DNA from: Betaproteobacteria bacterium
GTDB taxonomy: Bacteria; Pseudomonadota; Gammaproteobacteria; Burkholderiales; Casimicrobiaceae
Length of the DNA stretch: 64,000 bases
Direction of reading: 5' to 3'
NCBI GenBank assembly: GCA_016717855.1
Contig: JADKEV010000027.1
Location: 1-64,000, forward strand
Shown: one piece after another, positions 15,488-23,193 of the stretch
Layout: each line of letters begins with the position of its first letter
Position numbering within the stretch: position 1 is the stretch's first letter
Made by a program: the position numbers and the translations under genes
Notes under the pieces: generated by a model
What the model saw: only the letters and a program-made list of their open reading frames with translations
Told to the model about the DNA's origin: nothing
Database searches by the model: none

Positions 15488-17602
15488 CTAGTAGTCGAGG
15501 TCCTCGACCGGCGCCGCCAGGGCCGCGCCGGGCGGCCGTCCCAGTATGCGGTTGATGCTGCGTTCGATCACGACCTTGTTGTTGTCGAACGAGCCGTGCG
15601 AGGGCGCGATCGATGCCTTGCCGGTGCTCACCCAGTCGTCGTCGAAGATTTCGCACGCGGACTTGCCGTCGCTCTGCGCCGGCAGGCCGTTGACCCAGGT
15701 ACGCCAAGCCTGCACGTCGCCCCAGAACTCGCTCGCCCAGAGGTCGTCGTCGTCCTCGACGGCGTTGACATCCAGGCAGCGCTGCAGTCCCGCGAGCGGC
15801 GTCTTGCGCGTTTCCTCGAAGCCGCGGCAAACCAGATACAGCAGCGACTTGCCGTACGGTCCCGTGGTGTCGTCGGTCTCGCGGCGATCGGAGAGCAGGT
15901 GCAGCCACACGTTGGTGGCCGGCAGGTTGCCGGACTGCACCGCATTCCGGAATTTCGCCAGCGCGAACGCCAGCGGGCAGGCTGGCGCATACAACGTCAG
16001 CGATGCGGGCTTGAGCGCCTTCGCGGCCAGCAGGTCGAGCAGATGTCCAAGCACGAACGCGCCGGCCGAATGGCCGACCAGGTGCAGCTCGATCCCGTTG
16101 CCTTCCGCCGCGAGCCGCTGCAGGCTGCCGGCGATCAGGGTCAGCGCGCCGGCCGGCGTCGCGGCGCCCGCTGGCGTCGTGGCCCCCTCCACGTTCTCCT
16201 TCATCTCGTTCCAGATCCACTTCATGCCATGCGCGGCGGCTTCCAGCAGCAGGTCGGTCGCCTCGCCGACGAAGCCGGTCGCCCGCGCCTCCCCGGGCTT
16301 GATGCCCAGTTTGTCCTCGAGCCGGGAACCGATGGTCTCCCAGATGCCCGAGCGCCAGCTGTAGAAGATGGGATAGATCCCGTTCGCCAGGAAGTACGGC
16401 GCCAGCACGCGGATGCGCAGGATGGATTCCTCCTCCGAATTCAGGCCGCCATGGGCGTAGAGCATCACCTTGCGCGAGGTCTTGCCGGCGCCTTGCAGCC
16501 ACGCCTTCACGTTCTGGCGGACGACGAGGTCGACCAGGTCGGCGGGGTCGCCGATGTGCGGCAGCCCGATGCGCACGAGGCCGTTGTTCCCGGCGACGAC
16601 GGTGTGCAGGTACGCCTGCTCGTTGCCCCACGGCTGCACCGCGGGATTGTCCGGATCGGCGTCGAGCCTGGCATCGCGCGCGAGCGACAGACCGCTGGCC
16701 TGCCGCGCGCGCGCCCCGCGCGGACCCGCGGTCGCCAGCGGATGCACGCGCTGGGGCACGCCCAGCGAGCACACCCACGCGTCGGTGCCGTGCGCGACCC
16801 AGTCGGCGTAGGCCATGATCGCGAAGCCATGGGCGCCCCAGGTCGGTCCCCAGGAGTTCTGCACGACAAAGCCGTCTTCGTTGTACCCGACCAGCGCGAA
16901 CGCATGCGCGCCGTCGGGCTTGGTCGTCGCCTCGAAATCGATCACCGGCAGGTCGGCATGACTGGCGACCTTCGGCGGCCTGGTCACGGTCGGGATATCC
17001 CATCCCGCATGCACGGCGGCCGACACGTAGATGGCGCCCATTTCGTTGATGGCGGCCTGCATGTCGGTGACCGAGCGGTGGTCCACGCGGTAATAGACGC
17101 CGACCGGCCGGGCGGCGGCGTCGGTGGCCCACGTCGGGTCGGGCTTGTAGTGGCGCTTCAGCTTGCGGTGCACGCTCTTGCGCCAGAGGCCTTGCGCGCA
17201 GGCGCCATGCTTGTGCCAGCCCTTCATCGCGCCGCGGCAGCTCGACCCTTCGTAGTCCTCGCCCGGCCATTCGTCGTAGAACCGCGCCAGGTCGTAGAAC
17301 ATGTGCGGGCTCACGGGCTGGAAGCCTTGCGCCGCGTTTCTCTCCAGCGCCCGCGTCCAGAGCATGTAATTGACCACGGCGGCGAGGCCGTAGCCGGTGC
17401 ACGCGCCTTCCCTGCCCTGGTCGAGTATCAGCCCGGCGGAGAGATAGCCCGCGAGGAAGCGCGCCAGCTTGTCCGCGGTCGGAAACAGCGGCGGCAGCGA
17501 ACGCGTCGGCGGCGCGTAGGGCCGGTCGCGCAAATCCAGGCGGTCCGGGCGCGCATCGAGAACATAGGACTTCGCGTCGAAGGAAAAGGTGCGGCGTGGC
17601 AT
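15488..17602 (-). CDS. Fusion of a papain-like cysteine peptidase and an alpha/beta hydrolase
   Basis: 704 residues in two domains. Domain 1 (about 20-285) is a C1/papain-like peptidase: ILDQGREGACTGYGLAAV holds the oxyanion Gln and nucleophile Cys, DGAHAFALVGYNEDG the His, and VVQNSWGPTWGAHGFA the Asn with the usual NSWGxxWG context. Domain 2 (about 360-700) looks like an alpha/beta hydrolase: KVMLYAHGGLNSEEES at the oxyanion loop and LHLVGHSAGAFVLGHLLD with nucleophile Ser in GHSAG, with a late Ser-His-Gly segment (IAPSHGSFDNNKVV) as candidate His. No signal peptide is visible, so it appears cytosolic or exported by a non-Sec route. Start MPRRTFSF. Confidence 0.8.
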   Translation of the reverse strand: MPRRTFSFDAKSYVLDARPDRLDLRDRPYAPPTRSLPPLFPTADKLARFLAGYLSAGLILDQGREGACTGYGLAAVVNYMLWTRALERNAAQGFQPVSPHMFYDLARFYDEWPGEDYEGSSCRGAMKGWHKHGACAQGLWRKSVHRKLKRHYKPDPTWATDAAARPVGVYYRVDHRSVTDMQAAINEMGAIYVSAAVHAGWDIPTVTRPPKVASHADLPVIDFEATTKPDGAHAFALVGYNEDGFVVQNSWGPTWGAHGFAIMAYADWVAHGTDAWVCSLGVPQRVHPLATAGPRGARARQASGLSLARDARLDADPDNPAVQPWGNEQAYLHTVVAGNNGLVRIGLPHIGDPADLVDLVVRQNVKAWLQGAGKTSRKVMLYAHGGLNSEEESILRIRVLAPYFLANGIYPIFYSWRSGIWETIGSRLEDKLGIKPGEARATGFVGEATDLLLEAAAHGMKWIWNEMKENVEGATTPAGAATPAGALTLIAGSLQRLAAEGNGIELHLVGHSAGAFVLGHLLDLLAAKALKPASLTLYAPACPLAFALAKFRNAVQSGNLPATNVWLHLLSDRRETDDTTGPYGKSLLYLVCRGFEETRKTPLAGLQRCLDVNAVEDDDDLWASEFWGDVQAWRTWVNGLPAQSDGKSACEIFDDDWVSTGKASIAPSHGSFDNNKVVIERSINRILGRPPGAALAAPVEDLDY

Positions 17603-17853
17603 GGCGTCTCCCTGGGCTCGCCGGGCACGCTGCTGGCTTCGCGCCCATGCGTCATGTGGGCAGTTTCGTTCCGGGGCCGGTGCGCGTCAACGGGAATATT
17701 GCCGAACGGTTGCGCCGCGGCGACCGGCGCTGCACGCGGCGGCGCGCGGCTGCGCGTGGAGTGGACCCGCGTTCGCGTGTGGTACGATTTCGCCCCTGTC
17801 AGCGCACGACTACGGGTCCTTTCGGACCGGGGGAAAATACCATCAAGATTGGA

Positions 17854-18789
17854 ATGATCACCGACAGCCTGGGCCACGCCAGCTTCGAGGCGATGCTCGC
17901 GACCGCGGCCCGCCTGGACATGGACCGGCTCGAATTCGCCTGCGGCAACTGGTCGAAGGCCCCGCATGTCCAGTTGGACCGGATGCTCGAGAGCGCGCCG
18001 GCGCGGCAGGAGTTCCTGGCGCGCCTGGCCGATCACGACATCGGAATCAGCGCGATGAACTGTTCCGGCAATCCGCTGCATCCCGGCGAACATGGGCGGC
18101 GGCATGCCGAGGTGACGAAGAAGACCATTCGCCTGGCCGGTTTGCTTGGCGTCGACCGCGTCGTGATGATGTCGGGTTGTCCCGGCGCGCCGGGCGACAG
18201 CCACGCGAACTGGATCACCACCGAGTGGCCGGCGGAAGTGCGCGACATCCTGCGCTGGCAATGGGACGAGGTGCTGATTCCGTACTGGCAGGACCTGGTC
18301 GCGTATGCCGCCCAACATGGCGTCACCCGGCTGTGCCTCGAATTGCACGGCTACCAGAACGTGTACAACGTGAGGACGCTGCTGCGCCTGCGCGACGCCG
18401 TGGGCGAGACCGTCGGCGCCAACCTCGACCCCAGCCACCTGATGTGGATGGGCGCCGACCCGATCGCCGCGGCCGCGGCGCTGGGCGAGGCGATCTACTA
18501 CGTGCACGCGAAAGACACGCGGATCGATCCCGTCATCGCCGGCATCAACGGCATCATCGACACCACGCCTGGCAGCGACTTCCGCCATCGCGCCTGGAGC
18601 TACATCACGCTGGGGCGCGGCCGCGCCGAGCCGTGGTGGCGCGACTTCATCGCCGCGCTGCGGACAGCCGGCTACGACGACGTGCTCAGCATCGAGCACG
18701 AAGACCCGGCGCAGAGTCCGGAGGAAGGCGTCGAGGAGTCGGTGCTGCTGCTGCGCCGGGTGCTGGGTGCGGCGGCGGTGCCTGCGTAA
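17854..18789 (+). CDS. Sugar-phosphate isomerase/epimerase-like TIM-barrel protein
   Basis: Xylose-isomerase-like TIM barrel of about 311 residues. Visible features are LEFACGNWSKAPH, NCSGNPLHPGEHG, VMMSGCPGAPGDSHANWI, LCLELHGYQNVYN (metal-binding Glu/His), ANLDPSHLMWMGADP, YYVHAKDTRID and VLSIEHEDP, a ligand set for a divalent metal. It resembles inosose or sugar epimerases of uncharacterised substrate. The first ATG in frame is 17854, but homologues normally begin MKIGM and here that Met position is an ATC at 17842, seven bases after GGGGGA. An ATC start is therefore possible. A GGTCC-TTTC-GGACC hairpin (17815-17828) precedes it. Divergent from the peptidase fusion. Confidence 0.8.
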   Translation: MITDSLGHASFEAMLATAARLDMDRLEFACGNWSKAPHVQLDRMLESAPARQEFLARLADHDIGISAMNCSGNPLHPGEHGRRHAEVTKKTIRLAGLLGVDRVVMMSGCPGAPGDSHANWITTEWPAEVRDILRWQWDEVLIPYWQDLVAYAAQHGVTRLCLELHGYQNVYNVRTLLRLRDAVGETVGANLDPSHLMWMGADPIAAAAALGEAIYYVHAKDTRIDPVIAGINGIIDTTPGSDFRHRAWSYITLGRGRAEPWWRDFIAALRTAGYDDVLSIEHEDPAQSPEEGVEESVLLLRRVLGAAAVPA

Positions 18790-18808
18790 CCCTGTTCGCC
18801 TGGTCTTC

Positions 18809-18945
18809 GTAGGATGGGTGGAGCGCAGCGATACCCATCTCGCATCGGAGAAATGCGGCAATTCCGCATCGAACCCGCGCCCGCGCGATACCATTGCTGC
18901 GCTTTGAATTACGCGATGGGTATCGCTGCGCTCCACCCATCCTGC
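18809..18945. repeat. Dispersed inverted-repeat element, copy 2
   Basis: The left arm 18809-18839 and right arm 18914-18945 are nearly identical to the arms of the element at 11912-12055, while the core differs completely. It lies in the gap between the convergent ends of the TIM-barrel gene and dinB, a typical position for REP/BIME-type elements. Confidence 0.8.
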
Positions 18946-18980
18946 GGCGATTCACGGTTGTTGTTCGACGAACCGCCCGT

Positions 18981-20156
18981 TCAATCAAACAGACGCAGAT
19001 TCGGTTCGAGCTGTGCCTCGCCCGCGGCTTCGAGGGATGACGCGCGGACGCCGAGCAGGCGGATCTTGCGGTCGAGGTTGACGCTTTTCAGGCATTCGCC
19101 GGCGGCGCGGCGGATCACGCGCATGTCCTGCGTGGGGGCGTCGAGCGTGCGATCGCGGGTGACGGTGCGGAAGTCGTCGTAGCGCAGTTTCAGGCCGATG
19201 GTCTTGCCGGCGTAGCCCTTGCGGCGCAGGTCGTCGGTCAGGCCCAGGCACAAGTCCGTGAATATCCTGCTCAGCGCCTGGCGATCGCGGACCGGGTGCA
19301 GGTCGCGCTCGAACGTGGTTTCGCGGCTGATCGATTTCGGCTCGCTCCAGGTGACGACCGCCCGCTCGTCGCGGCCGTGCGCCGCCTCGTGCAGCCACGC
19401 GCCGTAGCTCTTGCCGAACTGCGCGACCAGGTAGTGCGGCTCGGCCTGGGCCAGCGTGCCGATGGTGGCGATGCCCAGCCCCGTGAGCTTCGCTGTCGCC
19501 TTGGGGCCGATGCCGTTGATCTTGCGCGGCGACAGCGGCCAGATGCGCGCGGGGATGTCCTCCGGGGTCAGTATGGTCAGGCCGTCCGGCTTGTCCAGGT
19601 CCGACGCGATCTTGGAGAGCAGCTTGTTCGGCGACACGCCGATCGAGCAGTTGAGGCCGGTGGCTGCGCGCACCGCGCGCTTGATCTCCGCCGCCACATC
19701 GCGGGCGCGCGCCCACGGCTCGGCCACCGGGCCGACGACATCCGTGAGATCGGCATATATTTCGTCGATGCCGCGATCCTCGACCAGCGGCGCGATCGCG
19801 CGCACGGCGGCCTTGAACAGCCGCGAGTACTTCCGGTACTGCTCGAAGTCCACCGGCAGCAGGACCGCGTCGGGCGCGAGCTGCGCGGCTTTCATCATCC
19901 CCATCGCCGAATGCAGCCCCAGCGCCCGCGCTTCGTAGGTGGCCGTGGTGATCACGCCGCGGCCGGCGTAGCCGCGCAACGTCGAGAAGCGCCGCGTCGG
20001 CTCGCCGGTGACCGGGTCCGTCACCACGACCGGCTGGTGCCGGGAGCCGCCGCCGATGACCACCGGCATCCCGCGCAATTCCGGATAGCGCAGCAATTCG
20101 ACCGACGCATAGAACGCGTCCATGTCGACATGCGCGATGAGGCGTTGCGTGGTCAC
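18981..20156 (-). CDS. dinB: DNA polymerase IV (Y-family translesion polymerase)
   Basis: 391 residues. The Y-family palm begins IAHVDMDAFYASVELLRYPEL with the first catalytic Asp, and EDRGIDEIYADLT carries the DE catalytic pair, with Ile where E. coli has Leu. The helix-hairpin-helix KINGIGPKATAKLTGLGI and little-finger ETTFERDL follow. Between MPVVIGGG and GVITTATYEARALG lies an insertion of about 26 residues (SRHQPVVVTDPVTGEPTRRF and more) relative to E. coli DinB, as in many betaproteobacterial homologues. It copies past damaged template bases with low fidelity. A beta-clamp motif may be the terminal LRLFD. No LexA box was recognised upstream. Confidence 0.92.
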   Translation of the reverse strand: MTTQRLIAHVDMDAFYASVELLRYPELRGMPVVIGGGSRHQPVVVTDPVTGEPTRRFSTLRGYAGRGVITTATYEARALGLHSAMGMMKAAQLAPDAVLLPVDFEQYRKYSRLFKAAVRAIAPLVEDRGIDEIYADLTDVVGPVAEPWARARDVAAEIKRAVRAATGLNCSIGVSPNKLLSKIASDLDKPDGLTILTPEDIPARIWPLSPRKINGIGPKATAKLTGLGIATIGTLAQAEPHYLVAQFGKSYGAWLHEAAHGRDERAVVTWSEPKSISRETTFERDLHPVRDRQALSRIFTDLCLGLTDDLRRKGYAGKTIGLKLRYDDFRTVTRDRTLDAPTQDMRVIRRAAGECLKSVNLDRKIRLLGVRASSLEAAGEAQLEPNLRLFD

Positions 20157-20258
20157 GGCGGTGCGGTGTCCTTTGGAAAACTCGTATGGCGCGATTATCC
20201 GTCCCCGGCCCGCCCCGCGCGCGTCCGCCCGGCGCTATGCCTCTACGCCGCTACGCCA

Positions 20259-20879
20259 CTACGCTACGTCAGTGTCGGCCGCCACCAGCAACCCATCCGG
20301 CGGTGGCGCCAGCAGCGCCTGCCCGTCGCCGCGGGCCGGATCCAGCCACGCGTCGAACTGCGCGGGTTCGAGGAACACCGGCATCCGGTTGTGGTACGGC
20401 GCGATGTCGGCATTGGGCGCCGCGGTGATGATGGTGTACGAGACGATGCCTTCCGCGTCCGGCTGGTCGCGCGCCTTCCAGTATTCCCACAGCCCGGCCA
20501 GCGCGAGCATGGCGCCGTCGCGGCGCGCGATGCGCAGCTTGCGCTTCCTGCCATCCAGCGTCGGCCACTCGAAGAAGGCCGACGCCGGGACGATGCAGCG
20601 GCGGCGCTGCCAGGCGTTGCGAAACGACGGCAGCGTGGCGACGGTCTCGGCGCGGGCGTTGAAGCAGCGGTTGCCGGCCTTGGTGTCCTTCGCCCAGCTC
20701 GGTATCAGCCCCCAGCGCATCAGTTCGCACTGCCGGGCGCCGCCGCGGTCGAGCCGAATCACCGGCGCGCGGTTGGTGGGGCGGAGGTCGTAATTGGGAG
20801 CGAAGTCGGGCACGTCGAGCACGCCGAAGCCGGCGGCGATCTGCCGGGGTGTCGCGTTCAGTTCGTAGCGGCCGCACAT
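20259..20879 (-). CDS. SRAP-family abasic-site DNA crosslinking protein (YedK/HMCES-like)
   Basis: 206 residues beginning MCGRYELN, so Cys2 becomes the N-terminal catalytic residue after Met removal. Other SRAP hallmarks are FAPNYDLRPTNRAPVI, MRWGLIPSWAKD, FNARAETV, CIVPASAFFEW (catalytic Glu) and AAPNADIAPYHNRMPVFL (catalytic His). The family forms a thiazolidine crosslink with abasic sites in single-stranded DNA to protect them. It lies next to dinB on the same strand; the roughly 100-base gap leaves co-transcription open, and both suit a DNA-damage role. Confidence 0.93.
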   Translation of the reverse strand: MCGRYELNATPRQIAAGFGVLDVPDFAPNYDLRPTNRAPVIRLDRGGARQCELMRWGLIPSWAKDTKAGNRCFNARAETVATLPSFRNAWQRRRCIVPASAFFEWPTLDGRKRKLRIARRDGAMLALAGLWEYWKARDQPDAEGIVSYTIITAAPNADIAPYHNRMPVFLEPAQFDAWLDPARGDGQALLAPPPDGLLVAADTDVA

Positions 20880-20917
20880 CGCAGGCGTGATGCGCGGTTC
20901 AGCGCGGTGCGGCGGGA

Positions 20918-21442
20918 CTAGGCGTCCGGCGCTTCGTCGAGCGTGACGTCGACCATCAGCTCGTTGGCCAGCGCCTCGAGCACCTTGCTCAATTCCGCGG
21001 TCGGAACCCCTGCCGGAACCTGCAGCAGCGCCGTAGCGTTGAACAAGTGCTCGCCCGACATCGCCGCGCTGGACAGTTCGGTGGTCAGTTCCCGGATGCT
21101 GATGCCGAGTTCGGCGAGCACGCGCGAGATGTCACGGACAATCCCGGGCCGGTCCTGCCCCACGAGTTCGAGTCTGAGCAGGCGGCCGGCTGCCGGCGGC
21201 GCCCCGGCGTCGGCCGCGACGACGACATGCAAGCCCGTCGCGTCGAGCCGCCGCAGCGCGCCGGTGAGCGCCGCAGCCTGCCCCGGCGGGACCCGGAAGT
21301 GGACGATGCCGGCAAACTGTCCGCCCAGGCTGGCCATCCGGCTCTCTTCCCAACTGGCGCCATGCGCCTTGCCGCAGTCGGAGAGCAGGCTGACGAGTCC
21401 GGGCCGGTCCGCGCCGACGACGGTGACGACAAGGGAATCCAT
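20918..21442 (-). CDS. Tandem ACT-domain protein, GcvR-like
   Basis: 174 residues in two ACT domains. The first begins MDSLVVTVVGADRPGLVSLL, with SWEESRMASLGGQFAGIV matching the GcvR pattern. The second begins LLRLELVGQDRPGIVRDISR and continues ISIRELTTELSSAAMSGEHLF. GcvR-like proteins sense glycine and modulate GcvA control of glycine cleavage in E. coli. Several glycine-yielding demethylation enzymes lie in this window, which makes the link attractive, but the nearest is more than 3 kb away and the role is inferred. Confidence 0.85.
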   Translation of the reverse strand: MDSLVVTVVGADRPGLVSLLSDCGKAHGASWEESRMASLGGQFAGIVHFRVPPGQAAALTGALRRLDATGLHVVVAADAGAPPAAGRLLRLELVGQDRPGIVRDISRVLAELGISIRELTTELSSAAMSGEHLFNATALLQVPAGVPTAELSKVLEALANELMVDVTLDEAPDA

Positions 21443-21472
21443 GGCGATTGCAGGCCCGCTGCGGCGCCGCGG

Positions 21473-21724
21473 TCAGCGCATCATGCGCGCGACGTAGAGG
21501 ACGATCATCGCCCCGACGATGGACATGATGATTCCGGCCGGGCCGAAGGACGAGCCGTCCGCCGGCTTCGAGAAGACGCGGCTGATCAGGCCGCCGACGA
21601 AGGAGCCGGCGATCCCGAGCCCCGTGGTCAGCCAGAAGCCCATCGCATCGACGCCCGGCATGATCCAGCGCGCGATGGCGCCCGCGATGAAGCCAACGAT
21701 GATCATCCAGAGGATGCTGAGCAT
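21473..21724 (-). CDS. GlsB/YeaQ/YmgE-family small membrane protein
   Basis: 83 residues, nearly all hydrophobic. LSILWMIIVGFIAGAIARWI and the glycine-rich GFWLTTGLGIAGSFVGGLIS are followed by a short polar loop and IIMSIVGAMIVLYVARMMR, giving three transmembrane segments. The family is often called a transglycosylase-associated stress protein, with no established enzymatic activity. The start at 21724 is supported by AAAGGAG seven bases upstream; the longer open frame upstream lacks a ribosome site. Confidence 0.9.
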   Translation of the reverse strand: MLSILWMIIVGFIAGAIARWIMPGVDAMGFWLTTGLGIAGSFVGGLISRVFSKPADGSSFGPAGIIMSIVGAMIVLYVARMMR

Positions 21725-21910
21725 GACGATTCTCCTTTGTGTTGGCGCCGGACGGTGACGCGGCGGATGGCCAGCTTCGGCTGGCCGGTGCCGCGGCGGC
21801 ATGACTGGCATGACCGTCCCGCTTGGCTGCGATTGTAGCAGGCCCCTCGCCGCCCTGGCGCCGCGGCGCGCCGCTCGAGCCTGCCCGCGGTTTCACGATA
21901 CCATTGACCG

Positions 21911-23110
21911 ATGACACGACGACATCCAGGCATGTGGGCGGCAGTCTGGCTCTCGCTGGGTCCGGCCGTATCGAACGGCTTCGCGCGTTTCGCCTACGCG
22001 CTGATCCTCCCGGCGATGCGCGCGGACCTCGACTGGAGCTACACGCAGGCCGGTTCGATGAATTCGGTCAATGCGCTGGGCTATCTCGCCGGCTCGCTGG
22101 TGGCTTTCTATACGATCGCCGCCGTAGGCGCGCGACGGCTGTTCATCGGCGGCATGTACGTGACAGCGGCCGCGCTGGCGCTCTCGGCGCTGGTGACGGG
22201 GTTCGATGCGCTGGCCGTGCTGCGCTTCGCCGCCGGTGTCTCGGGCGCGATCGTGTTCATCGCCGGCGGTGCGCTGGCGGCGGCGCTGTTTCCCGACGAG
22301 CCGCGGCGGGCGGCGGCCGCGATCGGGATCTACTTCGCGGGCGGCGGTATCGGCATCGTGCTGCCCGGGATCACGCTGCCCTGGCTGTTTGCCTACGCCG
22401 GCAGCCAGGCGTGGCCCACCGCGTGGCTCGCGATGGGCGCGGCGGCGCTGCTCATCAGCATCGTCTGCACGCTGCTGGTCGGGCCCGCCGCCGGCGCCAG
22501 CGCGCCGATCGCGCGCGCGCCGTTGCGGGTCCGCGCCTTCGCTCCTATCCTCACCGGCTACTTCCTGTTCGGCGTCGGCTACATCGCGTACATGACCTTC
22601 ATCATCGCGTGGATGCGCGATCACGGCTCGGGACCCGGCGCCGTCGCCGCGACCTGGGGCGCGCTGGGGCTGGCGAGCGTGCTCAGCCAGCGCGTCTGGC
22701 GCCATCCCCTCGCGGCATGGCGGGGCGGGCGCGCGACCGCGGCCACCATCCTGACGCTGACCGCGGGCGCCACCCTGCCGCTGCTGAGCACCGCGCTGCC
22801 GGTGATGATCGCCTCGGCGATCCTGTTCGGCGGTGCACTGTTCATCGTTCCCGCGTCGGTCACAGCGTACTCGAAGAAATGGCTGCCGGTCGAATTGTGG
22901 GGCAAGGCGGTGGCCGGCTTCACGATCGCGTTTTCGGCGGGCCAGATCCTGGGGCCGGTGCTCACCGGCGCCCTCTCCGACGCGACGGGCAGCCTGTTCT
23001 CTGGCTTGATGCTTTCCGCCGGCGTGCTGCTGATCGGCGCCATCACCACGCTGTGGCAGGTCGACCCCGCGCACGGCCCGGCGGGGGCGGCCGGGGCAGG
23101 ACGCGGTTGA
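21911..23110 (+). CDS. MFS transporter, YbfB/YjiJ family
   Basis: 399 residues and about 12 membrane helices. The N-terminal AAVWLSLGPAVSNGFARFAYALILPAMR and DLDWSYTQAGSMNSVNALGYLAGS match the MFS_4 (YbfB/YjiJ) family, whose members begin with a conserved GFGRFAY-type motif. GPVLTGALSDATGSLFSG in helix 11 fits the fold. Substrate unknown. It stands alone on the plus strand; the preceding GlsB gene is divergent and the following ABC exporter converges on it. Confidence 0.87.
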   Translation: MTRRHPGMWAAVWLSLGPAVSNGFARFAYALILPAMRADLDWSYTQAGSMNSVNALGYLAGSLVAFYTIAAVGARRLFIGGMYVTAAALALSALVTGFDALAVLRFAAGVSGAIVFIAGGALAAALFPDEPRRAAAAIGIYFAGGGIGIVLPGITLPWLFAYAGSQAWPTAWLAMGAAALLISIVCTLLVGPAAGASAPIARAPLRVRAFAPILTGYFLFGVGYIAYMTFIIAWMRDHGSGPGAVAATWGALGLASVLSQRVWRHPLAAWRGGRATAATILTLTAGATLPLLSTALPVMIASAILFGGALFIVPASVTAYSKKWLPVELWGKAVAGFTIAFSAGQILGPVLTGALSDATGSLFSGLMLSAGVLLIGAITTLWQVDPAHGPAGAAGAGRG

Positions 23111-23193
23111 AGGCGCGCAGCGCCATTCCCGGCTACGCCTACTCGCCCGGACGCGGCCAGTCGTGTCGAGTCCTGCAACTCTCCCCGGGATCG

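Noticed and set aside
15389..17857. 822-codon plus-strand frame opposite the peptidase fusion
   Set aside because: Same shadow signature; the minus strand has clear papain and hydrolase motifs.
18814..19182. Small open frame starting MGGAQRYPSR
   Set aside because: It arises from the second copy of the inverted-repeat element and runs into dinB antisense.
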